Source: CAWBRT01 sp050015355
GTDB lineage: Bacteria > Acidobacteriota > Terriglobia > Terriglobales > Acidobacteriaceae
Direction: 5' to 3'
NCBI GenBank assembly: GCA_050015355.1
Contig: JBEKBO010000045.1
Coordinates: 1 to 31,346 of the forward strand
DNA: 31,346 bases
Shown here: positions 1-7,683 of the stretch, piece after piece
Numbering within the stretch: the first letter of the stretch is position 1
How the letters are laid out: every line of letters starts with the position of its first letter
Notes under the pieces: model-generated
Told to the model about the DNA's origin: nothing
What the model saw: the letters and a program-made list of their open reading frames with translations, nothing else
Databases searched by the model: none
Program-made: the position numbers and the translations under genes

Positions 1-1
1 T

Positions 2-907
2 GACAAACTTGAGCGTTTGGCCAAGCTGACTGCGCCGCCTCCGATCAAGTTCAAGGATTTGCAGTCCGACGTTACTCACCGCATCGCCTATAACCTTGTG
101 CCATTTGACGTGCGCGTCGATTTCGCGCGCATCACCGGCGACACGGTGCTGACCCCGATCACCATCCAGATCAGGAACAAGGACATTACGTTTGTTGGCA
201 AGGAAGGTATCCAGCGCGGCAGCATAAACATTTTCGGCAGGCTTTCCACCCTGACCGGCCGTGTCGCGCAGACTTTTGAGGACACGGTTGCGGTGGATGT
301 GCCGACCGAACTGCTGCCGAAAACGCTCGAACATGTATCCGTCTACTGGAAGGCTCCCACGTTGCGGCCGGGGCGCTATCGGCTCGACATCATCGTGAAA
401 GACGTGAACGGCGACCGCAAGGGGAGTTGGAGCAAAGGGGTGCTGGTGCCGGAGTATGCCGAGGACAAGCTGGCATCCTCCTCGCTGATTTTGGCCGATT
501 TGATGGAGAAGGTGGATACCAAGAGCGTTGGCACCGGCCGTTTCGTGATCGGCAATACCAAGGTTCGTCCCAGCGTCGATTCCTCCGACGGCAAGCCGGC
601 CAGGTTCAAGCGCGACCAGCGGCTGAATCTCTGGATGCAGATCTACAACCTGGCCATCGACGACAAGACGAAAAAGCCCTCGGCTACCATTGAATTCGAC
701 ATCATCAACGCGCAGACCAACCAGTCCGTGTTGCACACCGTGGAAAAGACGGAAGATATGGGCAACAACGTGGGCGAGCAGCTAACGCTGCAGAGGTCGA
801 TGCCGCTCAACAAGCTCGACCCCGGCCTCTATCGCCTCCAGGTCAAAATTGCCGACAACGTCGACAAACAGTCGATCAATCCGTCGGCGCGATTTGCCGT
901 CGAGTAG
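2..907 (+). CDS. GWxTD-type protein, C-terminal part (5' end outside window)
   Basis: The reading frame is open from the first bases of the window (D-K-L-E-R-L-A-K...) to TAG at 905-907, so this is the C-terminal part of a longer protein; the TTG at 17 is only a possible internal start. About 301 residues are visible. They read as beta-rich modules: one around residues 20-150 with alternating hydrophobic strands and W-K-A-P..L-R-P-G-R-Y-R-L, and a second ending in L-D-P-G-L-Y-R-L-Q-V-K-I-A-D. This pattern, with 'PGxYxLxVxVxD' closing strands, is what I know from the C-terminal region of acidobacterial GWxTD-domain proteins, whose diagnostic GWxTD part would lie upstream. No transmembrane helix is visible in this part. 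Family assignment is from recall and would need the missing N-terminus; a generic secreted Ig-like protein is the alternative. Confidence 0.7.
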   Translation, partial: DKLERLAKLTAPPPIKFKDLQSDVTHRIAYNLVPFDVRVDFARITGDTVLTPITIQIRNKDITFVGKEGIQRGSINIFGRLSTLTGRVAQTFEDTVAVDVPTELLPKTLEHVSVYWKAPTLRPGRYRLDIIVKDVNGDRKGSWSKGVLVPEYAEDKLASSSLILADLMEKVDTKSVGTGRFVIGNTKVRPSVDSSDGKPARFKRDQRLNLWMQIYNLAIDDKTKKPSATIEFDIINAQTNQSVLHTVEKTEDMGNNVGEQLTLQRSMPLNKLDPGLYRLQVKIADNVDKQSINPSARFAVE

Positions 908-975
908 CAGCCGCAAGTCCCCGCCTGGTTCGTCCTCCTCCGAGGAATTCGCTCACCCAAGGCGAGAGGTTCGAA

Positions 976-1020
976 GGTGCCCCACGTTCGCCTGCTTTTG
1001 GCTAACGTGGGGTAGTTTCT
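976..1020 (+). repeat. family A palindromic repeat, copy A1
   Basis: Arms CCCCACGTT (980-988) and AACGTGGGG (1004-1012) are perfect inverted repeats. They are flanked by GGTG on the left and TAGTTT on the right. Near-identical copies occur at 14806, 17386 and 17512, and a decayed one at 23889. Confidence 0.85.
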
Positions 1021-1080
1021 TGGACTGCCATGCGTGCGTGGCAACCGCCTTCATGCTCTGCACCAAGAATCAAAGAACGG

Positions 1081-1117
1081 CCCCACCCTACCCAAAACCG
1101 GGGTAGGATGGACCACC
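1081..1117 (-). repeat. family C palindromic repeat, copy C1 (inverted relative to C2)
   Basis: A 37-bp unit with arms CCCCACCCTACCC and GGGGTAGGATGG. It matches the reverse complement of the unit at 1746-1782 at 35 of 37 positions by my alignment. The two copies bracket the small secreted-protein gene. Confidence 0.8.
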
Positions 1118-1282
1118 CGTCGGTTTATTTCCCCTCGCGCCATCGCTCCTATTTTTCGCTCGCAGATGCACTTTTTGCTTGCGAAACCGCTCACGAGCAG
1201 TAGAATGCAGGCCTATTCAGAGCTGAAAAAACAGTGGTCTTCGCCAACATCGGACCGTGACTGGGTCATGGAGGAGAGAACA

Positions 1283-1696
1283 GTGATTCGAATGGGCCGC
1301 ATTTCGTTCGTTGCGCTTGTTGCGGTGCTGCTGGTGACGGGCTCGGTCGTAGCCAGCGAGATTGCCTTTCCCGCAGCCGAGTCGACCATCCCGCCCAACA
1401 AAGCTTGGGATACGCAGTTTATTTTGAACTACTCCGCCATCATCACGGTCGAATACCGCATTGAAGGCGGCAAGAGCATCGACTTTTATTTCATGACGCG
1501 CGAACAGGACGATCGCGCCCATGCAGGAAGCGAGCCCACAAGACCGGGCATCGATTACATACATCACGCCAGCGGGGTGGTCGGAAGCGGCTCCTTCGCA
1601 GAGAACCTTTCCCCCGGAAATTACAACGTGATTTTCCGTAATTCTTCCGACCAGCCGGTGCGGGTCTGGCGCCGCGCATTGGGCGACCGGAGGTAG
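1283..1696 (+). CDS. small secreted protein of unknown function
   Basis: A 137-residue protein with a clear Sec signal peptide: basic start (I-R-M-G-R), hydrophobic core (S-F-V-A-L-V-A-V-L-L-V-T-G-S-V) and a likely cut after V-V-A-S. GTG at 1283 was chosen because GGAGGAGAG lies just before it at 1270-1278. The ATG at 1268 is in frame but overlaps that site, and upstream frame has no protein-like content. The mature part (about 112 residues) is beta-rich with Y-R-I-E-G-G-K-S-I-D-F-Y-F-M and a closing L-S-P-G-N-Y-N-V-I-F-R-N-S-S-D-Q-P-V-R-V. That resembles small beta-sandwich domains such as pre-peptidase or emp24-like folds. I do not recognise a named family. It stands alone between inverted C repeats, so it could have travelled as a unit; that is inference. 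Confidence 0.65.
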   Translation: MIRMGRISFVALVAVLLVTGSVVASEIAFPAAESTIPPNKAWDTQFILNYSAIITVEYRIEGGKSIDFYFMTREQDDRAHAGSEPTRPGIDYIHHASGVVGSGSFAENLSPGNYNVIFRNSSDQPVRVWRRALGDRR

Positions 1697-1745
1697 TACC
1701 GCAGAGCGGCCTTGCGGAAAATCTGGCCCCTACGCGTGGCGGAGG

Positions 1746-1782
1746 GGTGGCCCATCCTACCCCGATTTTGGGTAGGGTGGGG
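1746..1782 (+). repeat. family C palindromic repeat, copy C2
   Basis: A 37-bp unit with arms CCATCCTACCCC and GGGTAGGGTGGGG. It is the inverted counterpart of C1, and is followed by TAGTTT as in family A, so A and C share their outer flanks but not their stems. Confidence 0.8.
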
Positions 1783-1817
1783 TAGTTTATGCTCTCGCTG
1801 TGATGACAAACCAAAAA

Positions 1818-1845
1818 CCCCACCCAAGCTTTCGCTTGAATGGGG
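1818..1845. repeat. short imperfect palindrome
   Basis: Outer arms CCCCA/TGGGG and inner arms AAGC/GCTT around a short loop. The CCCCA...TGGGG outer arms resemble families A and C, so it may be a decayed relative. Confidence 0.4.
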
Positions 1846-1911
1846 CACCCGGCGGATGTGGACCACCAGCCAGCAACGCTTCTCAGTTCGATACCCGGGC
1901 CACCAGCTTCC

Positions 1912-2445
1912 TCAAAGGTTTCTGTTGATCCGATTGGGCAGCCAGCGCGGAACCTGCGCGCAATAGTTCAGGTAGCTCTGGCCGAAGGTACGTGTCAGAT
2001 GCGGCTCCTCGTAGAGAGTCACGAAAAGATGAAAGCCGAGGCCCGCCACCGCCAAGTAAACCGGCAGCGCGATGTTGCCGAACAAGGCCGCCTCTCCTGA
2101 CAGAACCAGCAACACCCCCGCGTACATCGGGTTGCGTGTCCAGCGGTAGAGTTTGTTCGTCACCAGATAAACCGGAGCCGCGGGCGGCGCCGGCGTGCCT
2201 TTGCCGCTGGTTACGAAGTCGAAGTCGCAACGCAACACCATGAACGCGCCCGCTGCGATCATCGCGATTCCAAGCACTCTCCACCCGCCGCTACGGGTGC
2301 CGCTTGCGTAAGCACCGAGAAGATAGGGGCCCAGTATGGTGACCGATCCGGGTCCGACGGCCAGGGAAAGTAAGGTTATTATCCAAAGGCGTACCGAGTT
2401 TGCGCTTGGCGCCACCACATTCACCGTGCGCCACCGATCATCCAC
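1912..2445 (-). CDS. isoprenylcysteine carboxyl methyltransferase-like membrane protein
   Basis: A 177-residue integral membrane protein with about four hydrophobic segments (roughly residues 18-45, 55-72, 108-125, 128-147). It has the signature of the ICMT/PEMT membrane methyltransferase superfamily: L-Y-R-W-T-R-N-P-M-Y-A-G before helix three and, after the last helix, E-E-P-H-L..T-F-G-Q-S-Y-L-N-Y-C-A-Q-V-P-R-W. In this family these motifs form the S-adenosylmethionine and substrate site at the membrane face. The bacterial substrate is usually unknown (a lipid or isoprenoid). The start is GTG at 2445; no strong ribosome site is visible and later GTG codons are possible. It is a single gene diverging from the glycine cleavage cluster, with no partner visible. 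Confidence 0.8.
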   Translation of the reverse strand: MDDRWRTVNVVAPSANSVRLWIITLLSLAVGPGSVTILGPYLLGAYASGTRSGGWRVLGIAMIAAGAFMVLRCDFDFVTSGKGTPAPPAAPVYLVTNKLYRWTRNPMYAGVLLVLSGEAALFGNIALPVYLAVAGLGFHLFVTLYEEPHLTRTFGQSYLNYCAQVPRWLPNRINRNL

Positions 2446-2511
2446 TAAACTCGCCGTGGAGTAAAGTTTTGGGGTCGCGCGAAGCGCGGGGTTCCATGTC
2501 CCTGCGTCACG

Positions 2512-2540
2512 TTGACCCGTCCTCTAGCGCGTGTTAACGT
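2512..2540 (+). promoter_or_regulatory. candidate promoter of gcvT
   Basis: TTGACC (2512-2517), a 17-bp spacer, then TAACGT (2535-2540), about 45 bp before the gcvT start. The -35 box is good and the -10 box is weak (3 of 6). No glycine-riboswitch-like structure is seen in this short upstream region. Confidence 0.35.
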
Positions 2541-2584
2541 ACAAAGTTCTACAACTCAAGATATTTTACGTGTGAAGGTTTTTC

Positions 2585-3733
2585 ATGGCTCTCAGCTCTG
2601 AGGTTGCATCGGTCCGCAAGACGGCCCTCAATGCCGTGCACCGGCAGATGGGCGCGAAGATGGTCGAGTTCAACGGTTGGGACATGCCGGTGGAGTATCC
2701 CAAAGCCGGCGGACTCGTCGCCGAGCACCTGGCGGTTCGCAACAGCGTCGGCATCTTCGATGTCAGTCACATGGGCGACATCCGGGTTGCCGGTCCCGAC
2801 GCGTTGCCGGCAATTCAGAAGATGACCATGAACGACGCCTCCCGGCTGGTTATCGGTCAGGCGCAGTATTCCGCCCTGTTGTATCCGGAAGGGACGTTCG
2901 TCGACGACGTCATCGTCCACCGCATGGCCGACGACGACTTTCTGCTGGTCATCAATGCCGGCAACAACGCCAAGGATTACGATTGGGTGCGGCGGCAGGC
3001 AAAAGGGTTCAACTGCGCGGTCGACAACCTGAGCGACAACTTCACCCAGATAGCCATCCAGGGCCCGAACGCCGTCAAGGTTTTGCAGAAGCTGACCGAC
3101 GCCGATCTTTCGCAGGTAAAGTTTTACTGGTTTACCTGGGGGACGGTGTGCGGCCTTCCGAACGTGCTGATTGCGCGCACCGGCTACACCGCCGAAGACG
3201 GTTTCGAGATTTACATTCCTTCCGATGGCGAGACCAGCGCCCGGGTGTGGAACCAGATCCTGGCGGCCGGCAAGGAATTCAACCTGTTGGCCTGCGGACT
3301 CGGCGCGCGCAACACGCTGCGGCTGGAAGGAGCGCTTTCGCTCTACGGGCACGAAATCTCCGACAGCATTACCGCCTGGGAGGCCCGGCTGGACCGCTTC
3401 CTGAAGATGGAGAAAGGCGATTTTACCGGACGCGCCGCACTCGAAAAACAGAGAGCGGAAGGTCTCAAACGCATCCTGGTCGGACTGGAGCCGATCGAGC
3501 GCGGCATTCCCCGCGACGGTTACAAGGTATTCGATCTGGCGGGCGGTGAGATCGGTTTTGTCACCAGCGGTTCGCCCGCGCCGTTTCTCAAGAAGAATGT
3601 GTCGCTCGCCTATGTGCCGGTCGCCGCGTCGGCCCCCGGCAGCGAGGTAGCGGTGGAGATCCGCGGACAAAAGGTGAAGTGCAAGGTCATTCCGACGCCG
3701 TTTTATAAGCGCCCGAAAGCAGGGAGCAAGTAG
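2585..3733 (+). CDS. gcvT: glycine cleavage system T protein (aminomethyltransferase)
   Basis: Transfers the aminomethyl carbon carried on lipoyl-GcvH to tetrahydrofolate, releasing ammonia and 5,10-methylene-THF; cytosolic. It has 382 residues, close to the family's usual 360-380. Family marks: F-N-G-W-D-M-P-V-E-Y near residue 30, F-D-V-S-H-M-G-D near 58-65, the G-T-F-V-D-D-V-I-V-H segment with Asp107/Asp108 (one corresponds to the catalytic Asp of characterised T proteins), a Y-T-A-E-D-G-F-E-I segment, and C-G-L-G-A-R-N-T-L-R-L-E-G near 238-250. The C-terminal barrel ends in P-F-Y-K-R-P, typical of the family. ATG at 2585 follows GAAGG at a usable distance. It is the first gene of gcvT-gcvH-gcvPA-gcvPB. 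The long antisense frame is a codon-bias shadow. Confidence 0.97.
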   Translation: MALSSEVASVRKTALNAVHRQMGAKMVEFNGWDMPVEYPKAGGLVAEHLAVRNSVGIFDVSHMGDIRVAGPDALPAIQKMTMNDASRLVIGQAQYSALLYPEGTFVDDVIVHRMADDDFLLVINAGNNAKDYDWVRRQAKGFNCAVDNLSDNFTQIAIQGPNAVKVLQKLTDADLSQVKFYWFTWGTVCGLPNVLIARTGYTAEDGFEIYIPSDGETSARVWNQILAAGKEFNLLACGLGARNTLRLEGALSLYGHEISDSITAWEARLDRFLKMEKGDFTGRAALEKQRAEGLKRILVGLEPIERGIPRDGYKVFDLAGGEIGFVTSGSPAPFLKKNVSLAYVPVAASAPGSEVAVEIRGQKVKCKVIPTPFYKRPKAGSK

Positions 3734-3778
3734 TAGTTTTGTATGCTGTCCCGTAAGTTCGCTGCATAAGTTTCAGGA

Positions 3779-3862
3779 TGTCATCCTGAGCGAAGCGAAG
3801 GATCTATGCATTATGAATTAAATACATAGATTCTTCGCTCGCTACGCTCGCTCAGAATGACA
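3779..3862. repeat. family E palindromic repeat, copy E1
   Basis: Terminal inverted repeats TGTCATCCTGAGCGAAGCGA and, on the right, TCGCTC...CTCAGAATGACA enclose an AT-rich centre, giving a long imperfect hairpin. It sits between gcvT and gcvH. Related termini occur at 7522-7657 and 8845-8935. Confidence 0.8.
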
Positions 3863-4013
3863 CTTCAAAAGTTACTGTGCGAACCTCCGGGAGATAGCAA
3901 GCTGCGGAAAAACGCGCCGAAGCAACAACCGAGCGCGCAATCCGGCGTTGATCGAGAGTATGCATTGAGGGCTTCCGCCCTGTTGTACACGCCATTTCAG
4001 GGAGAGAGCAGGC

Positions 4014-4397
4014 ATGGCTTACCCAGCCGATTTCAAGTACACGAAAGAGCACGAGTGGATAAAGGTCGATGGCAGTGCGGCCACGATTGGCATTACCGAT
4101 CACGCCCAGAATTCGCTGGGCGACATCGTGTTTGTCGAGCTTCCCAAGCTTGGCGCGGAGATTGAGCAGGGCAAGGCGTTTGGTACGGTCGAGTCGGTGA
4201 AGGCCGTCTCCGATCTTTACGCCCCCGTCAGCGGCACGGTGACCGAGATCAACCAGGAACTCGCCACCGCGCCGGAAAAGGTCAACCAGGACGCGCACAC
4301 GGCCTGGATGGTTAAGATCACGATCAAGGCCCCCGCTGAGCTGAATACACTGCTGTCGAGCGCCGATTACGAGAAGTTCGTCGCCGAAGAGCACTGA
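4014..4397 (+). CDS. gcvH: glycine cleavage system H protein (lipoyl carrier)
   Basis: Lipoylated shuttle protein that carries the aminomethyl group from the P protein to the T protein and electrons to the L protein. It has 127 residues, the normal length. The lipoylation site is Lys63 in G-T-V-E-S-V-K-A-V-S-D-L, preceded by the usual G-D-I-V-F-V-E-L-P and followed by Y-A-P-V-S-G-T-V-T-E-I-N. The N-terminus K-Y-T-K-E-H-E-W-I is also characteristic. ATG at 4014 follows GGGAGAGAGCAGG. It is separated from gcvT by 280 bp holding palindrome E1, so it may be expressed from the gcvT promoter or have its own; the sequence does not decide. Confidence 0.97.
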   Translation: MAYPADFKYTKEHEWIKVDGSAATIGITDHAQNSLGDIVFVELPKLGAEIEQGKAFGTVESVKAVSDLYAPVSGTVTEINQELATAPEKVNQDAHTAWMVKITIKAPAELNTLLSSADYEKFVAEEH

Positions 4398-4434
4398 TTT
4401 CCGTATCGGAGGTCCTCCGGCCGGATACCGCATG

Positions 4435-4479
4435 CGCATCCGGTGAGGCTGTCCTGAAACCGGCGCACAGCCGGATGCG
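4435..4479. repeat. inverted repeat between gcvH and gcvPA
   Basis: Perfect 9-bp arms CGCATCCGG (4435-4443) and CCGGATGCG (4471-4479) around a 27-nt loop. No U-tract follows, so this is not an ordinary intrinsic terminator. Confidence 0.55.
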
Positions 4480-4496
4480 GGACGCAAAAATTAATC

Positions 4497-4530
4497 GGAA
4501 TTGGCGTGCCGATCGCGTATAGCCAATTCC
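4497..4530. repeat. second inverted repeat between gcvH and gcvPA
   Basis: Perfect 9-bp arms GGAATTGGC (4497-4505) and GCCAATTCC (4522-4530) with a 16-nt loop. It is followed by only three T and then G/C, so it is at most a weak attenuator of downstream gcvP expression. Confidence 0.55.
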
Positions 4531-4643
4531 TTTCCGGCGGTAAACGGATCTCGCCATCGGGCCTTCGGCTCGAGCGCTGGTTACGCTTGTCGGGCCAGCG
4601 CCGGCTGCCGTGCTTAGCCGCCAAGATGGGCAGCAAATTTCAA

Positions 4644-5966
4644 ATGCGCTATCTTCCAAACTCCAAAGATGATCGCGAACTGATGCTGCGCGCGGTCGGC
4701 GCGCGCTCGATTGATGAACTGTTCGCGCCGATCCCAGAGCAATTCCGCCTCAAGCGTGAGCTGAATATTCCGCCGCAGATGTCGGAAGCGGAAATCGTCG
4801 AGTGGTTTCGCGCCCGGGCAGCGGAGACTGGCCATGGCTATGCCATGTTCCTCGGTGCCGGCGCCTATAACCACTACCGCCCGGTGGTGATCGACGCGCT
4901 GATTTCACGCGGCGAGTTCTTCACCGCCTACACGCCGTATCAGCCGGAAATCGCGCAGGGAACGCTGCAATCGATCTTCGAGTTCCAGACCATGATCTGC
5001 GAGCTGACGGGCATGGAAGTCGCCAACGCCTCCATGTACGACGGTTCGACCGCTTCGGCCGAAGCGCTGATGATGGCGATCCGCCTGACCGGTCGTGGCT
5101 CGGCGCTGGTGGCGCGCAGCGTGCATCCGGAATACCGCGAGGTGATCCGCACCTATGCCAGGTACCAGGGTCTGCCGGTCAAGGAAGTCGGCTTTGGCGA
5201 CAACGGGCGCGTCGATTTAGCCGCTCTGAAAAAGGCGCTCACGCCCGAGACGGCGTGCCTGCTCATTCAATCGCCTAACTTCTTCGGCACTATCGAAGAT
5301 GTCGCCGAGCTGGCCGAGATCGTGCATAAGAACGGATCGCTGCTGGTGGTCTCCATCGCCGAGGCGCTTTCGCTTGGCGTGGTGAAGCCGCCGGTCGAGG
5401 CCGATATCGTCGCCATGGAGGCGCAATCGTTCGGCATTCCGCTCGGCTTCGGCGGCCCTTATGCCGGCGTCATCGGCACCAAGGAACGATTTGTGCGCCA
5501 GATTCCGGGCCGTCTCGTGGGTGAAACCCGCGACAAGAACGGCAAGCGCGGATTCGTGCTGACGCTTTCCACCCGCGAGCAGCACATCCGTCGTGAAAAA
5601 GCGACTTCCAACATCTGCACCAACCAGGCGCTCATCGCGCTCATGGCGAACATCTTCATGAGCATTTATGGCCGCCAGGGCATCAAGGAACTCGCCAAAC
5701 AAAACCTGGCCAAGGCCGCCTACGCCCGGCAGCAGTTCGCCAAACACGGCAAGATTCTGTTCGAGGGCGCGCCGCGCTTCAATGAATTCGTCGTGCAGAC
5801 AAAAGAGGACCCCTACGTCATCTCTCACCGCTTGGCCGACAAGCGAATCATTGCCGGCTTTCCGCTCATCAAGTTTTACCCAGAGCTGAGCAATGCCGCC
5901 GTCTGGTGCTGCACGGAGTTGAATACGCGAGCGCAGATCGATCTCGCCAGCGGGGAGGTGCGCTAA
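4644..5966 (+). CDS. gcvPA: glycine dehydrogenase (decarboxylating) subunit 1
   Basis: N-terminal half of the two-subunit P protein; with GcvPB it decarboxylates glycine on PLP and loads the aminomethyl group onto GcvH. It has 440 residues from ATG 4644, matching GcvPA proteins that begin M-R-Y-L-P. The in-frame ATG 4626 (adds M-G-S-K-F-Q) is an alternative, and the open frame before it reads as non-coding. Marks of the family: F-L-G-A-G-A-Y-N-H-Y-R-P, Y-T-P-Y-Q-P-E-I-A-Q-G, M-Y-D-G-S-T-A, Q-S-P-N-F-F-G, F-G-I-P-L-G-F-G-G-P and the invariant R-E-Q-H-I-R-R-E-K-A-T-S-N-I-C-T-N-Q. It lacks the PLP lysine, as expected for this subunit. The stop overlaps the start of gcvPB by one base, indicating coupled translation. 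Confidence 0.95.
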   Translation: MRYLPNSKDDRELMLRAVGARSIDELFAPIPEQFRLKRELNIPPQMSEAEIVEWFRARAAETGHGYAMFLGAGAYNHYRPVVIDALISRGEFFTAYTPYQPEIAQGTLQSIFEFQTMICELTGMEVANASMYDGSTASAEALMMAIRLTGRGSALVARSVHPEYREVIRTYARYQGLPVKEVGFGDNGRVDLAALKKALTPETACLLIQSPNFFGTIEDVAELAEIVHKNGSLLVVSIAEALSLGVVKPPVEADIVAMEAQSFGIPLGFGGPYAGVIGTKERFVRQIPGRLVGETRDKNGKRGFVLTLSTREQHIRREKATSNICTNQALIALMANIFMSIYGRQGIKELAKQNLAKAAYARQQFAKHGKILFEGAPRFNEFVVQTKEDPYVISHRLADKRIIAGFPLIKFYPELSNAAVWCCTELNTRAQIDLASGEVR

Positions 5967-7477
5967 TGCGCGACGACAAAATCACCAAGGCCACTACGCA
6001 CATCAGCCAGAATGAAGGACTGATCTTCGAGAAGTCGTCGCCGGGAAAGAAAGCCTATCGCCTGGCGCCGCTCGACGTTCCCGAAGTCGACGAACAGCAA
6101 TTGCTCGGCAAGGCGGCGCGCCAGGACCTTGGCAATCTGCCGGAAGTAAGCGAAGTGGAAGTGATTCGCCACTTCACCCGCATGTCCACCTGGAATTACG
6201 CGGTCGACCACGGCATGTATCCGCTGGGCTCCTGCACCATGAAGTACAACCCGCGGGTGAACGAGTTCGTCGCGCGGCTTGACGGACTCGCCAACGCACA
6301 CCCGTATCAGCCGGAAAAAGCCTCGCAGGGCGCGCTGCGAATCTTGAAGGCGCTCTCCGAGCAGCTCATCGAAATCACCGGCATGGACGCCATCACGCTG
6401 CAACCCGCGGCGGGAGCGCACGGCGAGCTCACCGGCATTTTGCTGATGCGCGCCTGTCTGGAGTCAAGGGGAGACGCGCGCAAGAAGATCCTGATCCCTG
6501 ATTCGGCGCACGGCACCAACCCCGCGACCGCGGCCATGGTTGGTTATCAGGTCGAAAACCTCAGCTCCAACCAGCAAGGTCAGGTCGAGCTGTCGGCGCT
6601 TGAGGCGCAGATGAACCAGGACGTAGCCGGCCTGATGCTGACGAATCCGAACACGCTCGGGGTCTTCGATCAGCAGATCGGCAGGATCGCCGAGATCGTG
6701 CACGCCAAAGGCGGCCTGCTTTACATGGACGGCGCCAACATGAATGCGCTGGTCGGCAAGACGCGCCCGGGCGACTTCGGCGTCGACGTCATGCACCTCA
6801 ACCTGCACAAGACTTTTTCGACCCCGCACGGCGGAGGCGGCCCGGGTTCCGGGCCGGTGGCCTGCAAGAAATTCATGGAGCCCTTTCTGCCGGTTCCGGT
6901 GGTCATCGAGCGCGCCGATGGCACGCTTGGCTTCGAGTACAACCGCCCGCAAGCCATCGGCCGCGTGCGCATGTTCTACGGCAACTTCGGCATGCTGGTG
7001 CGGGCGCTGGCCTACATCATGGCCAACGGTCCCGACGGCCTGCGGCAGACCACCGAAGACGCCGTGCTCAATGCCAACTACATCCGCAAGCAACTGGAAG
7101 GCACTTACGACCTGCCCTACAAGACGCCGAGCATGCACGAAGTGGTGTTCAGCGACAAGCTGCAACAGCAATACGGCGTCAAAACCGGAGACATCGCCAA
7201 GCGCCTCATCGACTACGGCTTCCATCCGTATACGGTGTCGTTCCCGCTGGTGGTGCACGGCGCGCTGATGATCGAGCCGACCGAGAGCGAATCGAAAGAG
7301 GAGCTAGACTCTTTCATCGACGCCATGAAAGCCATCGCCGAGGAGTGCGAGAAAGAGCCCGCGACGGTGCTGAACGCGCCGCACAACACGCGCCTCTCGC
7401 GTCTCGACGAAGTGACGGCGGCTCGCAAGCCGGTGCTGCGCTGGAAGCCGCAACAGGCAAAAACAGCGGCGGAATAG
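5966..7477 (+). CDS. gcvPB: glycine dehydrogenase (decarboxylating) subunit 2
   Basis: PLP-bearing half of the split P protein, 503 residues. The PLP lysine is Lys282 in H-L-N-L-H-K-T-F-S-T-P-H-G-G-G-G-P-G, identical in pattern to the C-terminal half of one-chain P proteins. Other marks are M-Y-P-L-G-S-C-T-M-K-Y-N-P, Q-P-A-A-G-A-H-G-E-L-T-G and D-S-A-H-G-T-N-P-A-T-A. The start is ATG 5966, sharing its A with the TAA of gcvPA (TAATG), with GGGGAGG just upstream; the longer frame from 5906 lies inside gcvPA and is rejected. The C-terminal tail (R-W-K-P-Q-Q-A-K-T-A-A-E) is unremarkable. Last gene of the gcv cluster. Confidence 0.96.
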   Translation: MRDDKITKATTHISQNEGLIFEKSSPGKKAYRLAPLDVPEVDEQQLLGKAARQDLGNLPEVSEVEVIRHFTRMSTWNYAVDHGMYPLGSCTMKYNPRVNEFVARLDGLANAHPYQPEKASQGALRILKALSEQLIEITGMDAITLQPAAGAHGELTGILLMRACLESRGDARKKILIPDSAHGTNPATAAMVGYQVENLSSNQQGQVELSALEAQMNQDVAGLMLTNPNTLGVFDQQIGRIAEIVHAKGGLLYMDGANMNALVGKTRPGDFGVDVMHLNLHKTFSTPHGGGGPGSGPVACKKFMEPFLPVPVVIERADGTLGFEYNRPQAIGRVRMFYGNFGMLVRALAYIMANGPDGLRQTTEDAVLNANYIRKQLEGTYDLPYKTPSMHEVVFSDKLQQQYGVKTGDIAKRLIDYGFHPYTVSFPLVVHGALMIEPTESESKEELDSFIDAMKAIAEECEKEPATVLNAPHNTRLSRLDEVTAARKPVLRWKPQQAKTAAE

Positions 7478-7521
7478 ATCGCGAGTTATGGTGTCCCAGG
7501 AATTAGCAAGGATATTCAGAG

Positions 7522-7657
7522 TGTCATTCTGAGCGACCAAAGGGAGCGAAGAATCTGCTTTTCTTTTTGAGGCACGAGAAAAGCAGATCCTTCGCTCCTC
7601 CACCCCGACAAGCCACCAGCGGGCTTGTCGGGGACCCCGGCTGCACTCAGGATGACA
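7522..7657. repeat. family E palindromic repeat, copy E2, with a nested F palindrome
   Basis: Termini TGTCATTCTGAG (7522-7533) and CTCAGGATGACA (7646-7657) and inner arms AAGCAGATCCTTCGCTC / GAGCGAAGAATCTGCTT make one long hairpin. The right arm is interrupted at about 7598-7645 by a different palindrome, F1. The unit lies after gcvPB. Confidence 0.8.
7603..7638 (+). repeat. family F palindromic repeat, copy F1 (inside E2)
   Basis: CCCCGACAAGCC, loop, GGGCTTGTCGGGG, then ACCCC. The stem is fully complementary. It interrupts the right arm of E2, so it arrived after E2. Confidence 0.8.
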
Positions 7658-7683
7658 CTCGCGAGATGTTTCTTATTTCCACT

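Larger units (their letters stand above)
908..1282. other. gene-free stretch with two palindromic repeats
   Basis: No convincing gene. It holds one family A palindrome (976-1020) and one family C palindrome (1081-1117), listed separately. The long frame crossing it toward the secreted-protein gene has no homology-like content and no ribosome site before 1270. Confidence 0.6.

Noticed and set aside
1034..1282. Long N-terminal extension of the secreted protein
   Set aside because: It would read through palindrome C1 and hide the signal peptide; GTG 1283 has a strong ribosome site.
2446..2584. Glycine riboswitch before gcvT
   Set aside because: Only 139 bp, with no tandem-aptamer-like conserved segments visible.
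2549..3670. 373-residue antisense frame over gcvT
   Set aside because: Pure codon-bias shadow of a clear gcvT gene in GC-rich DNA; no domain and no ribosome site.
4506..4643. Earlier start of gcvPA
   Set aside because: Extra residues come from the hairpin region and are absent from known GcvPA proteins, which start M-R-Y-L-P or alike.
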